From: Clostridium lundense DSM 17049
GTDB lineage: Bacteria; Bacillota; Clostridia; Clostridiales; Clostridiaceae
Length of the DNA: 64,000 nucleotides
Assembly: GCF_000619945.1 (NCBI RefSeq)
Contig: NZ_JHVC01000015.1
Span: 1 to 64,000 of the forward strand
Direction of reading: 5' to 3'
The notes under the pieces were generated by a model, which saw only the letters and a program-made list of their open reading frames with translations, was not told the DNA's origin and searched no databases. Each line of letters starts with the position of its first letter. The first letter of the stretch is position 1. Below, piece by piece: positions 1 through 8,182 of this stretch. The position numbers and the translations under genes are program-made.

Positions 1-11
1 CTAGGGTGTTC

Positions 12-40
12 TTGACATGCAATTCATTGTTAATTATATT
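12..40 (+). promoter_or_regulatory. candidate sigma-A promoter
   Basis: A perfect -35 TTGACA (12-17) is followed after exactly 17 bases by TATATT (35-40), one mismatch from the -10 consensus. It faces right, away from any gene seen on the plus strand. The expected start near 47-48 lies just before a hairpin. In this AT-rich DNA weak -10 boxes are common, but a perfect -35 at ideal spacing is less so. Confidence 0.45.
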
Positions 41-47
41 GTAATTA

Positions 48-190
48 AGGCATGGAGTTTTACCATGACCTCCATGCCTATAAAATAATTATCATAGAAA
101 GCTATTTACAGAAAAACTTTCACACTCTCTTACTCTTTGATATTTACTTTTAAAAAACGACTTCAGCCTTTTAGACAGAAGTCGTTTTTT
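48..190 (+). ncRNA. candidate intergenic small RNA
   Basis: The segment begins at the likely start of the 12-40 promoter. It opens with a 9-bp stem (GGCATGGAG at 49-57 with CTCCATGCC at 70-78) and ends in a strong Rho-independent-type hairpin (152-190) followed by T residues on this strand. No convincing ORF lies between them. Promoter, 5' hairpin and terminator without an ORF is the usual look of a free-standing sRNA. Alternatively the first hairpin belongs to a gene left of the window and the second serves only rpiB. Confidence 0.3.
152..190 (-). terminator. bidirectional Rho-independent terminator after rpiB
   Basis: Arms AAAAAACGACTTC (152-164) and GAAGTCGTTTTTT (178-190) form a perfect 13-bp stem with a 13-base loop. 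T-runs leave the stem on both strands, so it can end the als operon (minus) and any plus-strand transcript from the left edge. Confidence 0.85.
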
Positions 191-211
191 AAATTTAGAA
201 GTTAATTATTT

Positions 212-661
212 TTAAAAATTTATATTTCTATTTTCTATTTCATGTATCATGTCTATTCTTCTTTGATGTCTTTCACCTTGGAAAGTTGCACCTAGCCATG
301 TATCTAATATCATTTTAGCTAAATCTACACCTACAACTCTTGAACCCATAGCTAATATATTTGTATTATTATGTTCCTTGGACAACTTTGCAGTATAGCA
401 GTCACTACATACTACCGCTCTAACTCCTCTTACCTTATTAGCAGCTAAAGATATACCAACCCCAGTACCACAAAGTAAAATTCCTTTTTCGCATTCTCCA
501 CTAGCAACAGCTTTTCCAACTAACTCACCATATATTGGATAATCAGTTCTCTCTTCACTGAAACATCCATAGTCTTTATATTCTAATCCTTTTTCTTCTA
601 AATATTTTTCTATTTCTTTTTTTAAAGCAAATGCTGCATGATCACTACCTATAGCTATCAC
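212..661 (-). CDS. rpiB: ribose/allose-6-phosphate isomerase RpiB
   Basis: Cytoplasmic sugar-phosphate isomerase of the RpiB/LacAB family, 149 residues, the usual length. The N-terminal GSDHAA motif (5-10), the CGTGVGIS active-site loop with the catalytic Cys at residue 64, and the EHNNTNILAMGSR segment are all present. RpiB enzymes interconvert ribose 5-P and ribulose 5-P, and many also act on allose 6-P. It is the last gene of the als-type operon and its start overlaps the end of alsK by 17 bases, so translation is probably coupled. In this context allose 6-P to allulose 6-P is the likely reaction. This is an inference, and ribose 5-P activity cannot be excluded. Confidence 0.92.
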   Translation of the reverse strand: MIAIGSDHAAFALKKEIEKYLEEKGLEYKDYGCFSEERTDYPIYGELVGKAVASGECEKGILLCGTGVGISLAANKVRGVRAVVCSDCYTAKLSKEHNNTNILAMGSRVVGVDLAKMILDTWLGATFQGERHQRRIDMIHEIENRNINF

Positions 662-1586
662 TATTAAAACTTCCTTCCTGATTTTGATTTAATTCTTCCA
701 TAGCCTTAAAAGCTGCTCCCAATACTCCTGATTCCTGAGTTTGAGAAGAATATATAAATTTTAAACCTTCTGCTGGAAAAGGCTTTCTTGAGTGTTTATA
801 TACACACTCTTCTAAAAATGGTTTTGGGAACCCCTTCATATTTACTACCCCACCGCCAATTATAATATTGTCTGGATCAAATATATTGATTTCTGTAGCA
901 ATAGGAATAGAAATTTTTTCTATAAACTCTTTTAGGACTTCACTATCCTTATGTCTCACAAATAATTCACTTATATTTGTATCTTTAAAGTTATCTTCTT
1001 TTATTCTTCTTAGTGTCTTTCCAGATGCATATAATTCTATACATCCCTTGTTTCCACATCCACAAATATCATTACAATTTAATACTGGAATATGGCCTAA
1101 CTCTCCAGCAACACCATTTTTCCCACTTAAAAACTCACCATTTATGCATATGGAATTACCAAATCCGGTCCCTATATAAAAACCTAAAGTTACTCCTTCT
1201 TTACTAATACCTTTGTCTATCATGTCCCACTTTAACAAACAATTTACATCCTTGTTTAAAAATATAGGTACTTTAATTTCATTATATAAATAATCTACTA
1301 CATTTACATTATTGAAGCCTGGTAAATTAGGGGTCGAATAAACTTTTTTCTTATCCTTACTAATAGTTGATGGTAATCCAATACTTATAGCTTTTAATTC
1401 TCCTGATAAATTTTTCTTAATGTATTCTAATAAATATTCTTTAAGACTAATTAGAGAATTGCCTGTTTTATTTAATATGGAACTACTTTGAATTATATAA
1501 CTACACAAGTTTCCTTCCTCACTCACTAATCCAATTCTAAAATTAGTCCCTCCAATATCCACTCCAACTACAAAATTATTCTGCAT
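645..1586 (-). CDS. alsK: ROK-family D-allose kinase AlsK
   Basis: ROK sugar kinase of 313 residues predicted to phosphorylate D-allose. The ATP-binding DIGGTNFR motif is near the N terminus, the GELGHIP sugar-binding segment is central, and the ROK zinc motif (CGCGNKGC) follows. The phrases SKDKKKVYSTPNLP and FDPDNIIIGGGVVNM match the E. coli AlsK pattern as I remember it. An in-frame GTG lies three codons upstream, but the ATG at 1586 is preceded by AAGGTG at ideal spacing and fits the MQ-type start of AlsK, so I use it. It lies between alsE and rpiB on the same strand. Confidence 0.85.
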   Translation of the reverse strand: MQNNFVVGVDIGGTNFRIGLVSEEGNLCSYIIQSSSILNKTGNSLISLKEYLLEYIKKNLSGELKAISIGLPSTISKDKKKVYSTPNLPGFNNVNVVDYLYNEIKVPIFLNKDVNCLLKWDMIDKGISKEGVTLGFYIGTGFGNSICINGEFLSGKNGVAGELGHIPVLNCNDICGCGNKGCIELYASGKTLRRIKEDNFKDTNISELFVRHKDSEVLKEFIEKISIPIATEINIFDPDNIIIGGGVVNMKGFPKPFLEECVYKHSRKPFPAEGLKFIYSSQTQESGVLGAAFKAMEELNQNQEGSFNSDSYR

Positions 1587-1612
1587 ATCAATCACCTTAT
1601 TCCAATTTTTTC

Positions 1613-2296
1613 CTACTCTTTATAAGAAAGTGAATAGTTAAAATCAGACATCATCATTTCCCAAGCTTTTTCTAAATCTTCATCTTTATTAAATAACCCT
1701 GATGAACCTACTACAAATACTTCTGCTCCTGCTTCTTTTAACTGTGCAAATGTTTTTTCATTACATGAGCCATCAATTTCTATTATATATTTATATCCTT
1801 CTTTTTCTTTAATTTCTTTTAGCTCTCTTATCTTATCTAACATTTCTGGTATAAAAGCTTGTCCTGCAAATCCTGGATCTACAGTCATAACTGTTATCTT
1901 ATCAAGTCTATTTATATAATGTTTTATTTCATCTATAGGAGTAGCAGGATTCAAAACAACTCCTACCTTCATCCCTAGTGATTTTATTTTGTTAGTAATT
2001 CTAAAAACATCTTTATTTATAGTTTCAACATGTAGTGATACATAGTCTGTTCCAGCCTTTTTCAATTCATCTAGAAAATCATTTGGATTTTCTACCATTA
2101 AATGTGCATCTATTGGAATCGTTGCCAAAGGCCTTATTTGTTGTATAAAAAATGGGGATAAAGTTATGTTTTTTACATAATGCCCATCCATTATATCTAC
2201 ATGATAAAAATCTGCTTTTTTATTTAATATTTTTATTTGTTCTTCTAATTTTAATATATTCATACACATTAGAGAAGGCGCAAAACCATATTTCAT
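1613..2296 (-). CDS. alsE: D-allulose-6-phosphate 3-epimerase AlsE
   Basis: TIM-barrel epimerase of the ribulose-phosphate 3-epimerase family, 227 residues. Metal and catalytic motifs are visible: FAPSLMCM near the start, HVDIMDGHYV (32-41), the DAHLMV strand, TVDPGFAGQAF and the phosphate-binding GSSGLF near the end. The Ala in GFAGQAF, the LSPFFIQQ segment and the EIDGSCNE phrase are features of AlsE rather than housekeeping Rpe. It would convert allulose 6-P to fructose 6-P, linking the pathway to glycolysis. Only 6 bases separate it from alsC. Confidence 0.87.
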   Translation of the reverse strand: MKYGFAPSLMCMNILKLEEQIKILNKKADFYHVDIMDGHYVKNITLSPFFIQQIRPLATIPIDAHLMVENPNDFLDELKKAGTDYVSLHVETINKDVFRITNKIKSLGMKVGVVLNPATPIDEIKHYINRLDKITVMTVDPGFAGQAFIPEMLDKIRELKEIKEKEGYKYIIEIDGSCNEKTFAQLKEAGAEVFVVGSSGLFNKDEDLEKAWEMMMSDFNYSLSYKE

Positions 2297-2302
2297 CTAA
2301 TA

Positions 2303-3250
2303 TCATCCCTTCTTTTTACTAAATAATTTATCTAAAGATACAGCACCAATTATTAATGCTCCCATTACAATTTGTTGATAATAAGTTGCAACATTTAATA
2401 TGTTTAATCCATTGTTTATAACTCCTATGATTAATCCTCCCATTACAACTCCAAATATCTTTCCTTTTCCTCCAAAGAAGCTTGTTCCACCTATTATTGC
2501 TGAAGCTATAGCAAAGGTTTCAAAACCTACACCTGCTAGTGGCTCTGCTGCTCCTAGTCTAGCTGTCATTACTACTCCTGCAATTCCTGAACAAACACCT
2601 GAAATTATAAATACTATTAAAGTATGCAATTTAATATTTATTCCAGAAAACCATGCGGATTGACTATTTCCTCCTAACGCATATATATTTCTTCCTAACT
2701 TTGTCTTAGTTGTTATAAAAGTCAATATAAGTGCTACTAGTAAGGCTATAATTACTGGAATAGGTATTTTCCAGCACCATCCTGCCAATCCGCTAGTAAA
2801 AGATTTGGGGAAACCAAATACTGGTCTGGCATTTGAAATAATTAAAGTGATACCTCTGTATATAGCTTGGGTACCCAATGTAATTATAAATGGATGAAGT
2901 CCTGTTCCATTTACTAAAGAACCATTAATTGCTCCAAGTAATGCTCCACAAAGAATTCCTCCAACTAAAACAGCTATTATTACCGGAGTACCACTTATCA
3001 TCATTTTTGCTGTTATCATTCCTGTCAATGCTATAATAGAACCTACAGATAGGTCTATTCCAGCTATCAATATTGCAAAGAATTCTCCGCAAGCAATTAG
3101 TATAGTTATTGAACTTTGCAATGCTACTTGAACAAGATTATTAGGCGTTAAAAAATAATCTGGTGATAATGTGCCTAATAAAGCTGTAATTAAAACAAAT
3201 ATTCCTAATGTCCCATATTTCTGCCACATACTACTAAAATCTTTTTTCAT
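2303..3250 (-). CDS. alsC: sugar ABC transporter permease (AlsC/RbsC type)
   Basis: Integral membrane permease of the ribose/allose/xylose ABC importer family, 315 residues with about eight to ten hydrophobic segments. The family phrases IDLSVGSIIALTGM, LGTQAIYRG and ASAIIGGTSFFGGKG are recognisable. It forms the channel with the AlsA-type ATPase encoded 21 bases upstream and receives sugar from the AlsB-type lipoprotein. Substrate choice (allose or ribose) is inferred from the downstream alsE and alsK genes, not from the permease itself. Confidence 0.88.
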   Translation of the reverse strand: MKKDFSSMWQKYGTLGIFVLITALLGTLSPDYFLTPNNLVQVALQSSITILIACGEFFAILIAGIDLSVGSIIALTGMITAKMMISGTPVIIAVLVGGILCGALLGAINGSLVNGTGLHPFIITLGTQAIYRGITLIISNARPVFGFPKSFTSGLAGWCWKIPIPVIIALLVALILTFITTKTKLGRNIYALGGNSQSAWFSGINIKLHTLIVFIISGVCSGIAGVVMTARLGAAEPLAGVGFETFAIASAIIGGTSFFGGKGKIFGVVMGGLIIGVINNGLNILNVATYYQQIVMGALIIGAVSLDKLFSKKKG

Positions 3251-3271
3251 ATATACTACTCCTTTTTACAT

Positions 3272-4792
3272 CTAATTTTCAGAAGTAGCAGCTAGAAGAA
3301 TTTTTTCTTCTGTTGCTTCCTCACTAGTAAAAATAGTTTTTATTCTTCCATCTTTAAATACCGCTATTCGGTCACATACTGAAAGTAGCTCTGGTAATTC
3401 TGATGATACCATAAGAACTCCTTTTCCATTTTCAGCTAGCTTTCGCATTATTGAATATATTTCACTTTTAGCTCCAACATCTATTCCTTTAGTTGGCTCA
3501 TCAAATATTATTAAATTTGACTCTGCTGCTAACCATTTACCTATAATTACCTTTTGTTGATTTCCTCCAGACAATTCAGCAATGTTTTGTTCTATAGAGG
3601 AGCACTTTATATTTAAATATTCTTTTTGTTCTAATGAATATTTTTTTTCTTTTTCTATACTTGTTAATCCCCAAGTTCCCTTTGCTTTAGATGTTTTTAA
3701 AAAAGGAACTATGGATATATTTTCTTTTATACTAAAATTTTTAAAAAATCCCGTTTCTCTTCTATTTTCAGTTATTAGACCTATGCCAGCCTTAATAGCA
3801 TCATAAGGCTCTTTAATATCTAATTTCTTACCAAACAAGTACATCTCCCCAGAAGATACAGCTTCTGCTCTAAAAATAGCATTCATAAGCTCACTTCTGC
3901 CTGCTCCAATTAGTCCTGCAAATCCTAGAATTTCTCCTTTATACAATTTAAAACTTACATCTTTTACTCTATTATCTCTTCTAGTTAAATTATTAACTTC
4001 AAAGATAACTTCATTAGTTCCTTGATAACTTTTATCATTATTTAAATATTTTGATTTTAACTCACGACCAACCATCATTGTAACCAACTCTTCTTCTGTT
4101 ACATTTTTTGCATCTCTTGTTCCAACATAATTACCATCTTTTAAAATAGTAACCTTATCTCCTATTTCTACAATTTCCTTTAACTTATGAGAAATATATA
4201 CGATACCTACTTTCTCTTTTTTTAATGCCTCAATTATTTTAAATAAATTATTTGTTTCTTCAATAGTAAGAGAAGATGTAGGCTCATCCATAATTAATAC
4301 TTTTGCATTCTGTGCTAATGCTTTTGCAATTTCAACTTGTTGTTTTTCAGAAATACTTAGTTCTTCCACTGGAGTAGCAGGATCTCTATTTAGTCCAACT
4401 CTTTTTAGAAGTTCTTCTGTTTTTTCTCTTATATATTTATAATCTACTACTGATACACCAAACACCTTTTTTTCTGGTAATTTACCAACAAAAATATTTT
4501 CTTCTATTGATAAATCATCTATTACGCTTAATTCCTGATAAATAATGCTTATTCCATTTTCCTTTGAATCCTTTGGAGTAAGGCTTGAATACTCTTTATC
4601 ACCTAAAACAATAGTTCCTTCAGTTGGCTCATATACTCCACTTAATATTTTCATCAAAGTAGATTTTCCTGCTCCATTTTCCCCTAAAAGCACATGAACT
4701 TCTCCAGGTGCTAGCTGAAAATTCATGTTATTTAAAGCAGTTACTCCTGAAAACTTTTTTGTTATATTTTTCATTTCAACTAAAAGATCCAT
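3272..4792 (-). CDS. alsA: sugar ABC transporter ATPase, two-domain (AlsA/RbsA type)
   Basis: Duplicated ATPase of the RbsA/AlsA family, 506 residues, the usual length. The first domain has a full Walker A (GENGAGKST), the LSISEKQQ signature and DEPTSSLT. The second has the degenerate Walker A typical of this family (GLIGAGRSEL), LSGGNQQ and DEPTKGIDVG. It would power the importer with the neighbouring permease. It follows alsB after a gap of about 95 bases that contains two stem-loops, which may lower its expression relative to the binding protein. Confidence 0.9.
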   Translation of the reverse strand: MDLLVEMKNITKKFSGVTALNNMNFQLAPGEVHVLLGENGAGKSTLMKILSGVYEPTEGTIVLGDKEYSSLTPKDSKENGISIIYQELSVIDDLSIEENIFVGKLPEKKVFGVSVVDYKYIREKTEELLKRVGLNRDPATPVEELSISEKQQVEIAKALAQNAKVLIMDEPTSSLTIEETNNLFKIIEALKKEKVGIVYISHKLKEIVEIGDKVTILKDGNYVGTRDAKNVTEEELVTMMVGRELKSKYLNNDKSYQGTNEVIFEVNNLTRRDNRVKDVSFKLYKGEILGFAGLIGAGRSELMNAIFRAEAVSSGEMYLFGKKLDIKEPYDAIKAGIGLITENRRETGFFKNFSIKENISIVPFLKTSKAKGTWGLTSIEKEKKYSLEQKEYLNIKCSSIEQNIAELSGGNQQKVIIGKWLAAESNLIIFDEPTKGIDVGAKSEIYSIMRKLAENGKGVLMVSSELPELLSVCDRIAVFKDGRIKTIFTSEEATEEKILLAATSEN

Positions 4793-4814
4793 ATACTATC
4801 CTCTTCCTATTTAT

Positions 4815-4871
4815 CCGGACGCCCGGTTATTTATTTGGGGATAGGCCTTGATAATACATCAAGACCTATCC
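4815..4871 (-). other. intercistronic stem-loops between alsB and alsA
   Basis: Immediately after the alsB stop, a 14-bp stem with one mismatch (4839-4852 with 4858-4871) has a 5-base loop. A GC-rich CCGG-GCGT-CCGG mini-hairpin (4815-4826) follows, unusual in such AT-rich DNA. Neither is followed by a T-run, so they look like mRNA-stabilising or processing hairpins rather than terminators. Similar structures commonly follow the binding-protein gene of ABC operons. Confidence 0.6.
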
Positions 4872-4887
4872 TTATTTATTATTTATA

Positions 4888-5886
4888 TTATTTAGCTATT
4901 AAATTTGAATCTACAGATAAAACTGTTGGTTCCTTATCTGGTGACATTTCTGGTTTATCTTTTATAGCTTTTAATAATTCATTTAAGCTTGCAACACCTA
5001 TTTGAGCTGGATCCTGAGCTACAGTTGCTCCTAATTTTCCATCCTTTACAGACTGAATTGCTTCTGGAGCACCATCAGTACCAACTACAACTATTTTGTC
5101 TTTTTTGCCCGCATTTTCAACAGCTTGTACTACACCAAGTGCCATTGTATCATTTGCACAATAAAATGCTTTTATATTAGGATATCTTTGCAACATATTT
5201 GTAGCTACATCTAAAGCCTTTGATCTATCCCAATCTGCTGGCTGGCTAGCTACTAATTTTATACCTTTTGTTGATTCAAAAGCTTTTTTAGCTCCTGCTT
5301 TTCTAGCTTCTCCAGAAGCATTTCCTGCTTTTCCTTCAATTATAGCTACGTCTCCTCCAGCAGCTCCTAATTTATCAGTTATAAATTTTGCTCCTTTTTC
5401 TCCAACCTTTACATTGTCAGTAGTTATAAATGATACTACACTACCACCTGCACTCTTAAGTTCTTTCATATCAACTTTTTCATCAATATTAACTACATAT
5501 ATTCCTTTTTTGTTTGCCTGTGCTATGGCAGGAATTAAGTTAACAGGTGAAAGAGGTGCTACACCTATAGCTTTATAATTCTTGTTTGTCAAGTTTTCAA
5601 GCAATTTAAGTTGTTCCTGAACATCTTCTTCTGAAGCTGCAGCAAAAACATCTACCTTAATATTTTTAGCCTTTGCTTCTCTTTCAATTCCTTCCTTCAT
5701 TGATACCCAGAAAGGATTAGATAAAGTTTTAAGAATTATAGCTACTTCTGTTCCTGATTTTTCCTCCTGTTTAGTTTCTTTGCTAGCCTTTCCTTCTGTA
5801 GGGCTTGTCTTGCCACACCCTACTAATAGTGAGCCTGTAACCACTACACTAAGAGCAAGTGCTACAAGTTTTGAAATTTTTTTCAT
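4888..5886 (-). CDS. alsB: sugar-binding lipoprotein of ABC transporter (AlsB/RbsB type)
   Basis: Periplasmic-binding-protein-1 family lipoprotein of 332 residues. The start at 5886 is preceded by GGAGGGG; a longer reading from 5922 lacks such a site. A lipobox LLVGC places the lipidated Cys at residue 24, followed by a Lys/Glu/Ser-rich linker. The body has ILKTLSNPFW, an early FVVNIDEKVD-like hinge and the VVGTDGAPEAIQSVKDGKLGA closing region of ribose/allose-binding proteins. It would capture sugar outside the membrane and deliver it to AlsC. It is the first transport gene after the regulator and carries the operator upstream. Confidence 0.9.
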   Translation of the reverse strand: MKKISKLVALALSVVVTGSLLVGCGKTSPTEGKASKETKQEEKSGTEVAIILKTLSNPFWVSMKEGIEREAKAKNIKVDVFAAASEEDVQEQLKLLENLTNKNYKAIGVAPLSPVNLIPAIAQANKKGIYVVNIDEKVDMKELKSAGGSVVSFITTDNVKVGEKGAKFITDKLGAAGGDVAIIEGKAGNASGEARKAGAKKAFESTKGIKLVASQPADWDRSKALDVATNMLQRYPNIKAFYCANDTMALGVVQAVENAGKKDKIVVVGTDGAPEAIQSVKDGKLGATVAQDPAQIGVASLNELLKAIKDKPEMSPDKEPTVLSVDSNLIAK

Positions 5887-5969
5887 GATTTCCCCTCCTA
5901 AAATATTTATGTAATAATTCATCAGAAAGATAAATTATCTTCATAATATTATGACATCTGAAAACTTGA

Positions 5970-5981
5970 GTAATCGATTAC
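5970..5981. promoter_or_regulatory. palindromic LacI-type operator upstream of alsB
   Basis: GTAATCGATTAC is a perfect 12-base palindrome with the central CG typical of LacI/CcpA-family operators, about 84 bases upstream of the alsB start. A related element with the same CGATTAC half lies before the lacI gene at 7027-7038. The adjacent LacI protein is the likely binder; CcpA could also use such a site. Confidence 0.6.
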
Positions 5982-6008
5982 CCAAAACTTATGAGTCTAC
6001 CTTTTAAT

Positions 6009-7016
6009 TTAGGTAGTTTCTCTTAATATCAGCTTTACTGGTAGAACTAAATTCATTTCTTCTTTAGTCCCATGCTCAATAATATTAAGCAAAGCTCTTG
6101 CCGCAGTCCTCCCTAATTCATTCCTATCTTGCTCTATTGTGGAAATTGACGGATGACTATATTTAGATATGGATATATTATCAAATCCTATAACTTTAAC
6201 TTTTTCAGGAATACTGATGTTACTTTCTTTTAAAGCAGCTATAGCTCCCATAGCTAACCAATCAGTACAGGCAAATATCCCATCAAATCTTACTTTCTTT
6301 TCTATCAAATCTTTTACTACATTTCTAGCCGAATCAAAGTTAACCTTAACATCTGCTATAAGTTCTTCTCTAAGCTGTATATTGTGTTTTTTAAGTGCAT
6401 CTTTATATCCTAAATAACGCATATTTACAGTAGATAATCCTCTATAGTCTTTTAGTATTAATATATCTCTGCACCCTTTTTCTATAAGTGTTTCTGTTGC
6501 TATAACTCCTCCTTTATAATTATCAGAAGTTATATGTACAACATCATCACCAATATCAGGCTTTCTATCTATACACACTATGGGTGTATTAGAAAAATCA
6601 CTTTCTTTTGATATCTTATCTCTTTTACCAGATATATATATTAATCCATCTACTCCCTTTGAAGCTAAATCTGTAAAATATGCACTTTCTTTCATATCAT
6701 CTTCATTAGTATTGCATACAAATACAGAATACCCTTTAGGGAAACAGTAACTTTCAATTGCTAAAACTAATCCAGCAAAAAATTCATTTGTTATATCGGG
6801 AACTATCACTCCTATAATATTTGATTTACTTGTTCTCAAACTTTTTGCTACCATATTAGTTTGATAGTTAAATTTATTAATTATATCCATTACTTTTTTT
6901 CTAGTTTCCTCTGAAAATCTCCCATTGTTATTTATAACTCTAGACACGGTGGCAACTGATACTCCACTTAATCTAGCAATTTCCTTAATTGATATACTTT
7001 TTTTGGATCTCATCAT
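6009..7016 (-). CDS. LacI-family regulator of the allose/ribose operon
   Basis: Transcription factor of 335 residues. The N-terminal LacI helix-turn-helix (SIKEIARLSGVSVATVSRVI, about residues 8-28) is followed by the hinge and a ribose-binding-protein-like sensor domain (NIIGVIVPDITNEFF onward; VIGFDNISISKYSHPSISTI near the end). It heads the operon on the same strand as alsB. In E. coli the als regulator is of the RpiR family, so a LacI protein here is a regulator replacement. It probably binds the CG-centred palindromes at 5970 and 7027 and is autoregulated. Which sugar or sugar phosphate is the inducer is unknown. ATG at 7016 or 7013 could each be the start; GGGGG lies just upstream. Confidence 0.85.
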   Translation of the reverse strand: MMRSKKSISIKEIARLSGVSVATVSRVINNNGRFSEETRKKVMDIINKFNYQTNMVAKSLRTSKSNIIGVIVPDITNEFFAGLVLAIESYCFPKGYSVFVCNTNEDDMKESAYFTDLASKGVDGLIYISGKRDKISKESDFSNTPIVCIDRKPDIGDDVVHITSDNYKGGVIATETLIEKGCRDILILKDYRGLSTVNMRYLGYKDALKKHNIQLREELIADVKVNFDSARNVVKDLIEKKVRFDGIFACTDWLAMGAIAALKESNISIPEKVKVIGFDNISISKYSHPSISTIEQDRNELGRTAARALLNIIEHGTKEEMNLVLPVKLILRETT

Positions 7017-7026
7017 TAACCCCCGA

Positions 7027-7038
7027 GAAAACGATTAC
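7027..7038. promoter_or_regulatory. second operator-like element upstream of lacI
   Basis: GAAAACGATTAC shares the CGATTAC half and the central CG with the perfect palindrome at 5970-5981 and lies about 10 bases before the lacI start. The position fits autorepression. Confidence 0.45.
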
Positions 7039-7256
7039 GTAATTTATCTATAATTTTACAGCCAATATTTTCTATTGTCAATAGATTTTGAGAAAAACTT
7101 TCGAATATTTGTAGAAAATATCAAAATAATGATAATTACCAAAAATTTTACTTATATGTAACCACCAATACTTTTATAACTTAAATCTGTTCACATTCCT
7201 GATTTTTACTGTATAAATTTCTTCTGCTTTTCATAACAGGTACTATGTACTTAAAT

Positions 7257-7305
7257 AAGCTTCAAATGGAGTAGATACTTTTATAATTAACTCCATCTGA
7301 AGCTT
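7257..7305 (-). terminator. long hairpin after thiT
   Basis: Arms AAGCTTCA-A-ATGGAGT and ACTCCAT-C-TGAAGCTT pair over about 15 bp with one mismatch, enclosing a loop of about 15 bases. It begins five bases beyond the thiT stop. The T-run after it on the minus strand is short (TTATTT), so it may be a weak terminator or a 3' protective hairpin. Confidence 0.6.
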
Positions 7306-7309
7306 AAAG

Positions 7310-7993
7310 TTACTTTGTAATATTAACTTGTCTTTCTCTACTATTTACCAATGAATATAATCTTTCTATTGGTAATAAAGCTATAATTATTAAACATATA
7401 ATTCCATCTGGACCTACTATACTTGTATTTACACTTAATGAATACATTAATGGGGATGTACCTTTTGGTGCATATGAACCAAAAAATATAACTCCAGATA
7501 TTACATGACATATATATCTCATAAATATTGCTATACCACATCCTAGTAATTTATTGTTTCTAAAATATCCTGCAATACCTAATACTAAAAAAGGTAGTGG
7601 ATAATCAAATAAAACCTGTGTAGGATGTACTATAAATGGATCCATAATTAGAGTAATTATTCCATATAATCCACCAGTTAAAAATCCTATTTCAGGACCA
7701 TAAAAAAGTGACATTAGAAGAATAGGAACCATACTTCCTATAGTTATACTTCCTCCCTGTGGAAAATGATATACTCTGCATATCTTAAGTACAGTAGCTA
7801 AAGCTAGCATTACACCTATTTGGGACATAATTCTAATATTTAGTCGCACCTTTTTTATTTTAATTAGCGCAAGCAGAATTAAAATTAACCCTGCTATAGT
7901 TAATATAGATATAGGTTTAGAAAGAATCTCTTGTATATTCTTTCCAAGATTAATAGATTTAAAGTTGTTAATAATGTCTGTTAAAGTTTGCAT
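7310..7993 (-). CDS. thiT: ThiT-type thiamine transporter S component
   Basis: Membrane protein of 227 residues, substrate-binding S component of an ECF vitamin transporter. The FPQGGSITIGSMVPI stretch, the FLTGGLYG segment and PLPFLVLG are typical of ThiT. About six hydrophobic helices follow an N-terminal extension of roughly 55 residues including one further hydrophobic helix. The start at 7993 has AGGAGG at good spacing. A longer reading from 8050 is rejected because its first codons fall inside the attenuator hairpin. The TPP riboswitch just upstream independently supports a thiamine role. The energising ECF-A/A'/T genes are not in the window. Confidence 0.88.
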   Translation of the reverse strand: MQTLTDIINNFKSINLGKNIQEILSKPISILTIAGLILILLALIKIKKVRLNIRIMSQIGVMLALATVLKICRVYHFPQGGSITIGSMVPILLMSLFYGPEIGFLTGGLYGIITLIMDPFIVHPTQVLFDYPLPFLVLGIAGYFRNNKLLGCGIAIFMRYICHVISGVIFFGSYAPKGTSPLMYSLSVNTSIVGPDGIICLIIIALLPIERLYSLVNSRERQVNITK

Positions 7994-8035
7994 AACAATA
8001 ACCTCCTCATCTTGATTAAGGAAGCTAGTATTGAT

Positions 8036-8070
8036 CAAAAAAATAATCATATTCCTGATTTGAATATGAT
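8036..8070 (-). terminator. attenuator terminator between TPP riboswitch and thiT
   Basis: Perfect 9-bp stem (8062-8070 with 8046-8054), 7-base loop, then TTATTTTTTT on the minus strand. It lies between the riboswitch and the thiT ribosome binding site. Ligand-controlled premature termination is therefore the likely mechanism. Confidence 0.8.
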
Positions 8071-8085
8071 TTAATAACCAATAGA

Positions 8086-8182
8086 AGCTTTCCTACGCTG
8101 GCATTATCCAGATCAGGTACAAGGGTTATAAACAATAATTTAATATTATTATTTAACTCTCAGCCTAACGGCACCCCTAGCA
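8086..8182 (-). promoter_or_regulatory. TPP (THI element) riboswitch
   Basis: On the minus strand the conserved THI-box pieces appear in order: GGGGTGCC, GGCTGAGAG, then after a variable AT-rich P3 arm CCCTTGTACCTGATCTGG and ATAATGCCAGCGTAGG. This is the canonical thiamine pyrophosphate aptamer. It controls thiT, 93 bases downstream, through the hairpin at 8036-8070. Confidence 0.95.

Noticed and set aside
5970..5981. Pure CcpA cre site
   Set aside because: The palindrome lacks the full TGWNANCGNTNWCA ends and pairs with a similar element before the local lacI gene, so the local regulator is the simpler reading, though CcpA is not excluded.
7994..8050. Longer N terminus of thiT
   Set aside because: The extra codons overlap the attenuator hairpin and lack a ribosome site; AGGAGG points to 7993.
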